A DNA stretch of 19,906 bases from Bolinopsis microptera (lineage: Eukaryota > Ctenophora > Tentaculata > Lobata > Bolinopsidae), in contig NW_026971907.1 in NCBI RefSeq assembly GCF_026151205.1, positions 1 through 19,906 of the forward strand, in the 5' to 3' direction. Shown piece after piece: positions 1-8,746 of this stretch (positions are counted from its first letter, which is position 1; each line of letters begins with the position of its first letter). The notes below the pieces were generated by a model. The model searched no databases, was not told the DNA's origin, and worked only from the letters and a program-made list of their open reading frames with translations. Both the position numbers and the translations under genes were made by a program.

Positions 1-238
1 AAAGTCGTAATCCGACGAAGAGAAAAATTTGGATTGTTGACTTGAAGCCTTCGGCTGCAATAATTCTGACACCCTGCTGTAGCGTTATAGCGCTGTGGTA
101 TTATTGAACACCCAGTTATTTATGCTTAATCATATCACGACGCTCTACACAGGATATGTCCCCTTAACCGGCCTAAGAGCTAACACATGCAGGTGCAATT
201 AAATGGATCAGTGGTCAGTACAGTTAGGACATTTATCA

Positions 239-296
239 ATTATAGCTATTATTACAGCTATTATAGCTATGATTATAGCAATTTATCATTATTAGT
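239..296. repeat. short AGCTATTAT-type tandem repeat
   Basis: The words TATAGCTAT and ACAGCTATTAT alternate imperfectly with a period near 12 bp. Because TATAGCTAT is nearly self-complementary, the block is also a weak imperfect dyad. It is a simple microsatellite-like repeat. Confidence 0.6.
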
Positions 297-390
297 TATT
301 GTGACCATTGAAGTAAACACCACAAAATTCCAACATGTGCAACATTTCTTGCTCCGTTAACCGTTAGATATCAGCCCAATGAAAATTGTC

Positions 391-439
391 AATATGTCAT
401 AATATGTGACAATAGTGACAATATGTGACAATATGTGAC
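391..439 (+). repeat. 10-bp tandem repeat, unit AATATGTGAC
   Basis: Five adjacent copies are visible: AATATGTCAT, AATATGTGAC, AATAGTGAC (one base short), AATATGTGAC and AATATGTGAC. The array then decays into AACAAGTCAC. It lies in clean sequence, so the one-base difference is probably real. Confidence 0.85.
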
Positions 440-650
440 AACAAGTCACTTCTCTCAGTGCGGATGTCTTGGTTGCGCTTAACGTGTGACAATAAGAGAG
501 TGAGAGGCTAGAGGTAGGTTGAGCTTCACTGAATCAACAGCGTGTTATTGAGTATGAGGACAAACCCCGTCAGTTAATACATACGGGAGTTCCTTTGAAA
601 GTTTGAAGCACAGCGATGTTGTAGCTAGTTTCCTTGAAAATTTAGACATG

Positions 651-793
651 ATTTTATGACAAACCCCTTACTTTGAAGCGTGGAGAGCACGGAACATTTA
701 GACAAGATATTAAGATAACTCACTAGCTTTAAACTTGAAGGCTTGAGATGAATTTTGCCACAAAAATTCTGACCAAAATCATTTTATGACAAA
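651..793 (+). repeat. two copies of ATTTTATGACAAA
   Basis: The 13-mer ATTTTATGACAAA occurs exactly at 651-663 and again at 781-793. Related words ATTTAGACATG and ATTTAGACAAG lie just before and between them. This hints at a diverged dispersed element, but the matched blocks are too short to define its ends. Confidence 0.4.
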
Positions 794-1084
794 TCTTAGT
801 GCGCCTCAGGCAATTATAAAAATCGTATTGTGAGGACATGTGACAGAGGTAGACAGTTGAAAAGGTCCCTCACACTCACAGACACTTAGTCACTACTGAT
901 TACGTTAGAAGTAGGAGAGTAATAAGAAAAACTACTTCTCATTATTATTACTCATCTTAATACTACTAGTTATACAGCTATTATTAAATATCTTTCATGT
1001 GTTTAGCCTGGAGTATATATACTATTAGCATAGTTCGGTCGTATAAAAAACGAACAAGTCCTAAATCATAAATGGTCAGCGAAA

Positions 1085-1094
1085 TTTCGCGAAA
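1085..1094. promoter_or_regulatory. palindrome TTTCGCGAAA, E2F-like
   Basis: TTTCGCGAAA is a perfect 10-bp palindrome in AT-rich DNA. It resembles the E2F/DP binding word (TTTSSCGC) without matching it fully. It lies about 415 bp upstream of the candidate promoter. Binding is a guess from the word alone. Confidence 0.25.
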
Positions 1095-1103
1095 GATATG
1101 GAA

Positions 1104-1181
1104 ACTAAATTAAACACATATTCTCGGTGAAAAATTAAAAACACATTCTGATGAACAACATTAAAAGCATTCTCACAAAAC
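1104..1181 (+). repeat. about 26-bp tandem repeat, three copies
   Basis: Three diverged copies follow one another. They carry AAATTAAACACATATTCTC, AAATTAAAAACACATTCTG and ACATTAAAAGCATTCTC at matching positions, with a period of 25 to 27 bp. The array runs into a short TAAG tetranucleotide repeat at about 1,182-1,194. Confidence 0.65.
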
Positions 1182-1482
1182 TAAGTAAGTAAGTACGTAT
1201 CGCATGCCCGTTTCTTGCGTGACAATTGTTCTACACTAAGCAATCAGCGCAAAGTAGCGCACGAACTAAACCAATAGTTTATTCACGTGACAATGAAAAC
1301 CGTCATAAGGGGCGACCTTGCACGACGTCAAATATTTGACAATTTGCTCCTTCATAAATTACACAATTTGTCTCGTGCTGCATTCTAAACCGACTACGTT
1401 GAACGTTGGACGTGTCGTCGGACGTGTCCTCCTCCTTGCTTAAAACATGCGCAATGCAGCACTGGTGGGAAGTGGTTAGGCT

Positions 1483-1600
1483 CAGCTGCTTATCCAGCAG
1501 TTTGATTGGTTGTAGGGCAATCGCTGCTTGTAGGTGATTGGTCTGTGGTTTCCCGTCCTGTTAAATACATCTCGTGTACACAAACAACGCCGCTACATTT
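1483..1600 (+). promoter_or_regulatory. candidate promoter with two CCAAT boxes and a TATA-like element
   Basis: Two copies of GATTGGT (reverse CCAAT) lie at 1504-1510 and 1536-1542, exactly 32 bp apart. A spacing of about 31-33 bp, three helical turns, is common in animal promoters that bind NF-Y at several sites. A TATA-like TTAAATA follows at 1561-1567, and an E-box CAGCTG sits upstream at 1483-1488. A start of transcription near 1590-1600 would fit. The only ATG soon after (1602-1604) opens a five-codon frame ending in TGA, a possible upstream ORF. The words are seen; promoter activity is inferred. Confidence 0.5.
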
Positions 1601-1658
1601 AATGAGCACGCTCTGAAGCGTATATTTCGTTATATTATTTGAGTGGACTCTACTCTAG

Positions 1659-2052
1659 AGCACCTTGTTAGTGTCCTACTTGTTTGCTTGTTCTGCAGTC
1701 ATTACACAAGAGAATGAGACAGGATCTGCTCAACACATCTCCTGCCCTAACGTTTACCCAGCTTACCAGGAAAGTTATAAAAAAAAAGAAGATTTAGATA
1801 AGTGGAAGGTTGGTTGAGAAACTAAAGGCTGAGCATGTCGAGCTATGGAACGAAACACAAGCTCGGGAAAAGCAGGCCGGCTCACCAAAATGTGAAGAGA
1901 GTGGTCTAGTTGGGGTGTGGCAGGTCATGTTGACACTGGGTGTCACTCCCAAGCTCACCATGGAGGAGGCCCAGAAGATGTCGTTTTATCGGAAGAAGGA
2001 CGACACCTCACCTCTTCCACAATACCTCATGTCATGCTCTCGACATGGATGA
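1659..2052 (+). CDS. candidate exon of an unrecognised protein, one-base frameshift near 1812
   Basis: Two adjoining open frames read as one charged, soluble-looking protein. The first is open from 1659 and ends in TGA at 1815-1817. It includes CPNVYPAYQESY and KKKEDLDKWKV. The second runs to TGA at 2050-2052 and includes EKLKAEHVELWNETQAREKQ and LTLGVTPKLTMEEAQKMS. Skipping one G at 1812-1813 joins them in register, about 130 codons in all. The first 13 codons are hydrophobic (LLVSYLFACSA) and could be a signal peptide, but no ATG precedes them. They may instead be the splice acceptor tract, putting the exon start at 1699. An A9 run at 1779-1787 is a second possible slip. The candidate promoter lies about 100 bp upstream. 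I recognise no domain. It could be a pseudogene or a gene with one sequencing error. Confidence 0.45.
1680..1698 (+). other. candidate 3' splice site
   Basis: A T-rich tract (TTGTTTGCTTGTTCTGCAG) ends in CAG at 1696-1698, directly before protein-like sequence. It fits a polypyrimidine tract plus acceptor. The alternative is that the open frame simply continues upstream to 1659, in which case this tract encodes a hydrophobic, signal-peptide-like run. Confidence 0.35.
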
Positions 2053-2279
2053 CGCACAGGAAAAAAGTTAAACAAAAAGGTTTCCGGTTTTTGCAAAAGG
2101 GGGGGGGAAAAATTAAAAACTGGTTTGGTTTAAAAAATTTGGGGAAAAAATTTTTCTTGTAAAAAATTTGTTTCCAATTCTCAAAAAAAAAAGGGAAGGA
2201 AAAAAGGGTGGTTGCCTTCCCTTTTTTCTTCCGGAAATTGGGTTTTTTTCCTTATAAGCTTCAGGTTAAAATTTTTAGG

Positions 2280-3060
2280 GGGGGGAATAAAAATTTAAAA
2301 GTTTTAAAAGGGAAGGACCGGGGGGTTTAAGGGTCAATAAAGGGGGGTTGGGGGAAAGGGGCTTTCCCAAAAATTTTGACTTTGGGGCTTTTAAAATTTA
2401 AAAGGGGTAAAGGTCTGGGGGGGGGGAAAACCGAAAAAGGTTGAATTTGGAGTGTCTTTGGGAGTGGTTTTTCCCCCTTGGTTTTAAACAACTTGCCCCC
2501 AATGGGGGCCCTGGGGGGGGGGGTTTTGGTTAGGTTGCGGGGGGTTACCAGGGGGGAAATTTGGGGCGGGGGGGATGGGCGGTGGGGGTTGGCCGGTGGG
2601 CCCGTCGTTAAATAATTTGGGGGTAAAAAACCCCCGGGGCACTTTTGGGGAACCCCGGGGGGGGGAAAAGGTATTTTTTTATAAAACCCTTGGGGTTTGG
2701 TTTCCTTCTTTAGGACCTTTTTGTCCCTTTCCTTTTTTGCTTTTCTCGTTTTTTTAAAAAAAGGGAGGGGGGCCGAATTTTTGCTCCCCTTCTCCTCGCC
2801 AAATTTCCCACTTGGGGGGGTTTTTTGGGGGGGGGTTTTGTGGTTGGGGGGTTGTTTTTGGGAAATTTTAAAGGGGTGGGGGGGTTTGGTTTGGGGGAAA
2901 AAAAGGGTGGGAAAAAGGGTTTTGGGTAAAAATTGTGAAGGGGGGAAGGGGGGTTGGGGGGGGGGGTTTGGGGGGGTATTTGATTGGGGGGGTTTTGGGG
3001 GAAAGGGTGGGGGGGTGGGGGGTTTTATGGGGAAAAGGGCCCCCCACCCCCCCCCGGGGG
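2280..3060 (+). repeat. extremely G-rich, C-poor low-complexity block
   Basis: The top strand is mostly G, T and A, with G runs up to about ten and little C until about 3,040. Part of it (2971-2998) reads GGGGGGTATTTGATTGGGGG then GGTTTTGG. That resembles the reverse complement of the C-rich 28-bp unit at 4,311-4,925. The block may be a badly read, inverted stretch of the same minisatellite. Open frames on either strand here are composition artefacts. Confidence 0.5.
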
Positions 3061-4310
3061 GAAAATAATAAGGTAAGGGGTTGACTGGATGCGCAATTTG
3101 AACCAAAGGGGGAAGGGAAAACCCCCTAGTAAACGAAAAAAAAAGGGGAGCTTTTTGGTTTTAACCCCAAAAAAATTAGTTAAGGGGGGGGTTTGGGTGG
3201 GGGGAAAAGGGGGGGTTGGGGAATAAAAAGGGAAGAAGGTTGGGAAGGGCGGGAAAAAAAAAGGGAGTTTTTTTTTTAAAAGGATTTTGGCACCCCCCGG
3301 GGTTTTTTCCGGGTTCCCTCCCGGGAATCCAAAAAGGTTTAACCCCCAATCTCCAAAAAAAGCCATTTTCCCGCGCGGCCAACCCCTGGTGCTATGGATA
3401 TTTTAACCTTTAAATTTTAATTTTTTTTACTAAAAACTTCCGGGGAGGGGTTTTTTTTTTTTGGAATTTTGGGTTTTTAGGTTTTGGGGGAAAAAAAGTT
3501 TTTTTTTTTTTCGGATTTTTTTGTGGGTTTTTTTAAAAATTTGAATTTTATTCCGGGAATGGGGAAAATTAGCTTAAAATGAAAGTTAAAAAAAAAAGGT
3601 TTTTAAATGTTTGCGAAAATTTTTTTTTCCGGGTTTTTGTTTTTTTTTTTTTTAAAAAGGGTTTTTGTTTTTCTTATTTTTTTTTGGGGCCAATTTTTGT
3701 TTTTTTTTTTTCAAAATCGGCCAAGGGAATTTTTAATGGAAAAAAAAATTAAATTTTTAAGGTTTTTTAAAAAATTTTTAAATTTTTTAAAAGGGAATTT
3801 TGGGTTTAAATAAGGAGAAAAATGCCTTGGCCTTTTTGCTTTTTCCCATTTTTATGAAATATGTTAATTTTAGAAAAAAAAATGAAAATAATTAAAGATG
3901 GGGGGTTTAAAAATAAATTAAATTAATTGAAGAGGGGGGGAATTAAATGTTTTTGGGAGGTATTTTAAATTTAAATCTGTTGGAATGGGTTTAAAAATTT
4001 GGGGTGCACCCTTTTTAAACCTTTTTTAAGTTTAATTGTTTCCAAATTTTTTATTTTTTTTTTGAAAAAATTGATGGGGTTTTTTTTCAAATCCCTAGTC
4101 AAATTTTTTTTGGTCAAATTGGTGTTAGGTGACAATTGATTTAAAAAATTTTAATTAAAAGAATAAAAAAAAAATTTAAAAAAAATGGGGGAAAAATTTT
4201 TTTTTGCCTAAAAACTTAGAGCATTTTTGGAGCCCAATTTTAAAGTAAAGCCCCTTTAAACTTCTTTTTAAATTTTCCAAAAATTTTTATTCAAAAGAAT
4301 AAAATTTTTT
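3061..4310. other. low-complexity A/T/G runs, no gene seen
   Basis: This stretch is dominated by long T, A and G runs. No motif, domain or repeat unit could be recognised. Short open frames at 3,216-3,413 and 3,607-3,813 are products of the runs (mostly Phe, Lys and Gly). Confidence 0.6.
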
Positions 4311-4925
4311 CACAACCCAACCAAAAAACCCCCAGCTTCTCAAAACCCAACCAAATTACCCCCAGATTCTCAAAAACCCAACCAAAAACCCCGTTTCCCT
4401 CAAAACCCCAAAACCAATCCCCCCAAAAATTTCACAACCCCAAACCCAAATACCCCCAGTTCCACAACCCAACCAATCCCCCCAAGGATTTCTCAAAACC
4501 CCAAACCAATACCCCCACTTCTCACAACCCAACCAATACCCCCAGATTCTCCAAACCCCAAACCAACCCCCCCAAAAGTTTCCCTCAAAACCCCAAACCC
4601 AAAACCCCAGATTCTCAAAACCCCAAACCCAAATACCCCCAAAAATTCTCAAACCCCAACCCAATTTACCCCAGTTTCCCTCAAAACCCCAACCAAACCC
4701 CCCCGGATTCTCAAAAACCCAAACCCAAATACCCCCAGATTTCAAAACCCCCAACCAATACCCCCCGTTTTCTCACAACCCAACCAAAATCCCCCCAATT
4801 CTCAAAACCCAAAACCCCAATTTCCCCCCAGATTCTCAAACCAAACCCAAAACCCCCCAAATTTCACAACCCAACCAATCCCCCCAAATTTTCCACCCCC
4901 CAAACCAATACCCCCAGTTTCCCTT
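4311..4925 (+). repeat. C-rich minisatellite, 28-bp unit, about 20 copies
   Basis: The cleanest unit is TCTCACAACCCAACCAATAC followed by CCCCAGAT, 28 bp. About 20 copies follow head to tail. Each keeps the order TCTCA-CAACCC-AACCAA-TACCCCC-AGAT, with observed lengths of about 28 to 34 bp. Most of the differences are in the lengths of the A and C runs, and a few copies have GTT or GGAT in place of AGAT. The other strand has regular GGG tracts and could form G-quadruplexes. Array start and end are fuzzy by about one unit. Confidence 0.9.
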
Positions 4926-5569
4926 TACAACCCTTTGGTTTTGTGTGATTTGGGCCCGGGGGATTTTAAAGTTTCCCCTTTTTTTCCCTTGATAAACCCT
5001 CGCCAAAAAGGGCCCCTTTGGGAAATACTTCCCCAATAATCACTTTGTGTTCCGGGGTGGGGGTTTAAAGGCTCCTTTCCCTTTTTTGGATCGTTTAGCG
5101 GGTAAAAAAATGAGAGTGTTTTCTTGGTGTTTTTTGGGGGGGTTTTTGTATTTTTTATTGCTTTAGGGTTTTTGGTTTAAAAAAACCCAAAATACCTTGA
5201 TAAAAGTTTTTGGAAAATTTTTAAGTAAATGGGGTTTACAAAAAACTACTTTTGTGTAAATTTGGGCCCCACTTTTTAAAGATAATGATAGACCCAAGCA
5301 GTGAAATGCAATTTAGCAAGAAAAATGTTTAATTTTGAAGTTGCAAAATCATTGCAATTTAAAATTTGTTTATGTGAGGGATTGAAAATTTTATCAAAAG
5401 TATCACAATCAATAAAATGATAATGATTTTTCCCTGAAACTTTTGCCACGGAGTTGTGGAGTGAGCTATTTTCCTCGCCAGGTTTAAAGTAGGGGAAGGG
5501 TCCTTGCGAGGCAAGTTAAAAAGGAACGAAACTACTGGGTTTCCAAAACCGGCTAAACCTCAAACACCC
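4926..5569. other. AT-rich spacer upstream of the receptor remnant
   Basis: The run inflation eases from about 5,270. If the receptor were intact and without introns, TM1 and TM2 would lie in about the last 300 bases. I could not find TM1 (GN..V) or TM2 (L..AD) patterns in any forward frame. An intron, a truncation or heavy read error would each explain that. Confidence 0.5.
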
Positions 5570-5790
5570 TGTCAATTTTTCATATGAAAGGCCCTCTTGT
5601 TTAATACAACGGGTTATGTTCACTGCAGGAATGACAGCAGTAGCGATTGATAGATACCTGGCTGTGATCCACGCGGTAGGGATACCCAAAAGAAAATGTC
5701 GGGGGAAAGGGGGAGTTTTCGTTATCAATTTGTGAATGGTCCTACTTATCTGTTGGTGCCCCTGTGTTTCCCCCCTCTTAAAAAATTTAA
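5570..5790 (+). pseudogene. rhodopsin-family GPCR fragment, TM3 (DRY) to TM4
   Basis: Forward codons 5631-5675 read MTAVAIDRYLAVIHA, the cytoplasmic end of TM3 with the DRY motif of class A receptors, which couple ligand binding to heterotrimeric G proteins. The DRY Arg is at 5652-5654. A basic second loop (PKRKCR) follows, then a hydrophobic stretch, INL-stop-MVLLICWCP. The stop (TGA 5733-5735) falls exactly 27 codons after the DRY Arg, where beta-2 adrenergic receptor has the TM4 Trp (4.50). Pro follows nine codons later, at the usual TM4 Pro place (4.59). A TGT at 5570-5572 in another frame sits about 27 codons before Arg, near the conserved TM3 Cys (3.25, normally 25), allowing for inflated runs. 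The stop and frameshift may be read errors or true decay. Ligand class cannot be told. Confidence 0.8.
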
Positions 5791-6652
5791 AATTTCCCTT
5801 ATTTTATATTTTCAATTTAAAAAAGGGGAAACCGGTTCTCTTTTCCGAAATTTGAACCCAAAGGGTCAAGGCCCGGGAAAAATGTTTAAAATTTTCCCAA
5901 AAGGTAAATTACTGTAAAGGGGTCGAGCTATTTTAGGTTTAAACCAAAAAGAGGAACTTTGGGTTTTGGGCCAAATTTGGGGTTGGGTCCCTGCCTTGGA
6001 AATCACAACCCCCAAAAATTGGGTTTTACCCGTCAAATATTATTTTAAATTAAGGGCAAAATCCCCCCACAAATTTTTTTAAATTGATCATATTATGGCC
6101 CCAAAAAGTCATTATTAATGGGTATAAGGTTTTCTCTCTGTTATTTGAGCTAAGCCCTGGAAAATGACTCATGAAAAATTTTTAAAATTTGGACTCGGGG
6201 TGTGGTCTTGATATTTTTTTGGGCGTCAAAAGATAAAAAATAATTTGGAAAAAAAATCAATTTTTTTTAATACTTTTTGAAATCACGAAACGAAAGTTAG
6301 ACATGAAAACATCCACTTTTAAAACGGGGGTTAAATTTTTCGGAAAAAATTTGGGTTTAAAAAAGGGGAGCGTTTTACAAAAAAAACTAAAACTTTTAAA
6401 TGAGTATGAAAAATCCCATGATTTTAGAATTTCTCATCAAAAGTGGGTCGGAAAAAAGGGCGCCCGGGGCACCGAGGGAAAATTACCCCAAACAAAAATT
6501 TTAAAGAGAAGGGCCCATCTTTTTTTTAATTGGCACCCTTAAACTCCTTAAAATTTAGCGGGTACTGTTCCCCCGGGGGAAAAAAGGGGGGGTGTATGGG
6601 AACGGGGAACCCCCAAGAAAATCACACAGTGGCTTCCCCCTTCCTTCACTTT
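5791..6652. other. spacer between receptor remnants, TM5/TM6 not resolved
   Basis: If the two receptor pieces belong together, TM5, the third loop and TM6 should lie here. Frames are shredded by long runs. One forward reading at about 6,521-6,550 gives FFNWHPLNSL, which has the W-x-P of TM6, but the basic residues that should precede TM6 are too close. I do not call it. The span is also longer than an intronless receptor would need. Confidence 0.4.
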
Positions 6653-6763
6653 AAATTTAAAAATGTTTTTGCGGGCCTTTTCAATAACTCTTTTTTTTCC
6701 AGCCCTGTGTACATCTGGCTAGATCTTTTTTTTCGTTCTTTAAAAAAAGGCAAACCCCCGTAA
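6653..6763 (+). pseudogene. GPCR TM7 / helix 8-like fragment
   Basis: The forward frame ending in TAA at 6761-6763 reads NNSFFSSPVYIWLDLFFRSL and then lysines. Asn 6686 to Tyr 6710 is eight codons, the spacing of Asn 7.45 to Tyr 7.53 in class A receptors. Phe lies six codons after Tyr, as helix 8 Phe 8.50 does, followed by Arg and basic residues. The NPxxY motif itself is imperfect: SSPVY puts Pro one place late, and a T8 run just upstream makes local slips likely. It lies about 1 kb downstream of the DRY fragment on the same strand; an intronless receptor would need about 0.6 kb, so inflation, a long third loop or an intron must be assumed. The TTTTTTTTCCAG could alternatively be a splice acceptor. 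Confidence 0.5.
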
Positions 6764-8745
6764 ACCCTTTTGCCCTCAATCTGTTAATCCAAAAAACCAT
6801 ATGAGTTCAAAGCCATTGAAAAAATATCTTATTTTCCCAAACTTGACCCAAGATTGCACTGGGGTTCAACTTAAAGATGGTTTTCTCTAGCTTGTTTACC
6901 CCCACGTTTTAAGGTGAGTCTTTTACTGTCAAAACTACTTTGGCATCTGGTTTTTTTAAAAATTTTCCTCGTAAAAAAACCATCCGGGGTAATCCCCGCG
7001 GCCACGTCCCCACCAAAACCCCAACCCTTTGTTTGGGCATCAAATTTTTTGTTTTCCCTTTGGTTATCTTCTTTAACATGTGTTTTCGGCCCTTTGGGCC
7101 CACATTATTTTCACCCCATAAGATTCCCCAAAGGTTTTTGGGAAACCCAATTTTGGGCCCCTAATTTCATTGAGAGATTTCCCCTGTTGCCAAGCCCAGC
7201 CCCTATGACTTGTGGGCCCTGCCATTCCCTTCGAAAGGCCCTTTAGAAGAAAAATTTTTTGAAAAGGGTTAATTTTAAAACCCTTGTGCTCTGGGGGCAA
7301 CCAAAAGCTGACCAAAACAAAAAAAAAAGGCGCAAAAAAGGGGAGTTTTTTAATTTTTCCCCTTTAATTGATTTGTTTAAAAATCGCTAGGGGAATGGGG
7401 CAAATTTTGGAAATTTTTGGGGTTGGTCGAAAAAGGGGCCCGAGAAGTGATGCACTGCCCCAGTTTCAATTATATCTAAGTAATCTTAAGCCGTTGAAAA
7501 ACCCATATTCCATTAAAAGGTGTTACACAGGGAAATTTTTTCCCCCAGTTTTCGCCGCTACGTTTAAAATGGGCCCGGCGGTGGCAGACTGGAAAAATTA
7601 CACTTTTTTAAGCTCGTTTCCAGTGAAATGTAATATGTATGTTTTAACCTGAGGACCCCAGGCTATTATTTAATTAACATATAATGAAAAAAAAAAGTTT
7701 TGGGCGGAATAAAGGGGCTGAGCGCGGCCCAGTAAATGTTGTACTAGGGGTTTATATCGAAGTACCCCTTCTTCGTATGGGGTTTTGTGGTTAGGGGGTC
7801 AAAGATGACCACTAAACCCTAGGGGCTGATTGGACCCCTTAACCCAAACATCAAGCCCCCCCCCGTTAGATTGGGAAGCAGCTACAAAAAAATTTAATCC
7901 TTACAAATTTTTTTTGGCCGAAGCCCGACCTCAAAATACTAAAATTTGGGAAATTTTTTTTGGGGAATCCCTCTAGATTAAAAAAAAAAAAATGGCACAA
8001 AAAAAAGAATCTGAAAATTTAAAAACGCAAATCTAGTGGGCAAACTCAAGCAAAAACTGTGCTGTTGCCCTTGTAAAAGAAAAATTTAAAAACAACACCC
8101 AAAATTTATTCCAAAATGAATTTTCCTGATGATTTTTTTTGGAAATCACGTCACAGGAACCGATTTACCCATTTTTCTGAGTACCGGAAATTTTCTTTCA
8201 ATCAGGCAAAGAATTCAAAAGACTTTTTTTTAGTTTATGGGTTTTATACATGTAGGTGTGACTGCCTGAATGAAATTTTACCTTTTAAAACAAAACCCAA
8301 CGGGTTTTCATTTCCCAGTGATAGGGGGCCACTTAAAGTCAACCACCCCTCGTTTTCAGTTTTGGCCCAAAACTGTGCACCATACGGATTTAACCTACAA
8401 ACCCACCGAACAAGGTACCCACTAAAATTTGCGATCTAATGCCGTTTTTTATCTTTTTTGGGGTTTTAAAATTTTGGGGAAATTGAGCAGGAAATTTTTA
8501 AATATGTCCTTCAGCTGGTGGTGAAATTACAGCATTAAAATACAAAATAAACCCCGGGCGATCACTTTTCTACTTTTAGACTTTTATGTGAGTGCCCCAC
8601 ATGTTTCTTTACTTTGCCTAACTAGACCCCCAAACTAAAAGCCTGCCCTGAGCAGCCATTAGGGGAATTTTTTAAATTTTTAAAATAACCTCCAAATTAA
8701 TTCCCCGCATTTAAGGTTTGGGAAAATCTCAAACAAATTTTTTAA
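6764..8745. other. spacer, no supported gene
   Basis: No domain or repeat was recognised. The longest forward frame, 8,116-8,439 (about 107 codons, ending QTHRTRYPLKFAI), is fairly clean and contains a CRCDC cluster. A frame of this length is expected by chance in a window this size, and no splice sites frame it clearly. Overlapping frames on both strands at 6,909-7,315 carry no recognisable pattern. Confidence 0.5.
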
Positions 8746-8746
8746 T

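Larger units (their letters stand above)
1..1499. other. AT-rich spacer with short repeats, no gene seen
   Basis: This clean stretch has no long open frame on either strand. It holds several short tandem and dispersed repeats, listed separately, and scattered copies of the words GTGACAAT and TTTGAAG. Homopolymer runs are short (six or less), unlike everything after about 2,056. I see no RNA gene. Dispersed GACAA-containing words could be remains of a short non-autonomous transposon family, but no terminal inverted repeats or target-site duplications could be defined by eye. Confidence 0.6.

Noticed and set aside
1714-1797. ATG-started 27-codon frame (MRQDLLNTSPALTF...)
   Set aside because: It overlaps the candidate exon in another frame. 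The non-ATG frame reads on more plausibly into the downstream frame with a one-base skip.
2880-3060. Functional G-quadruplex cluster
   Set aside because: G-run lengths in this part are unreliable, so quadruplex potential cannot be judged.
2327-3106. 259-codon reverse-strand frame, very Pro-, Phe- and Lys-rich
   Set aside because: It is the translation of G runs read from the other strand (CCC, TTT and AAA codons hold no stops). There is no domain, and the forward strand is open too.
4356-4754. 132-codon reverse-strand frame with repeating GIWVWGFEN-like words
   Set aside because: It is the 28-bp minisatellite read through; its repeats follow the DNA unit and its variations follow run length.
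4311-4925. CRISPR array
   Set aside because: Units are head to tail with no unique spacers, vary in run length and lie in eukaryotic-looking DNA without cas genes.
5516-5728. 70-codon reverse-strand frame over the receptor
   Set aside because: It is the shadow of the forward DRY-motif frame, which matches a known family.
6909-7315. Overlapping frames on both strands as genes
   Set aside because: Four frames on two strands are open at once, which reflects composition; none shows a motif or splice context.
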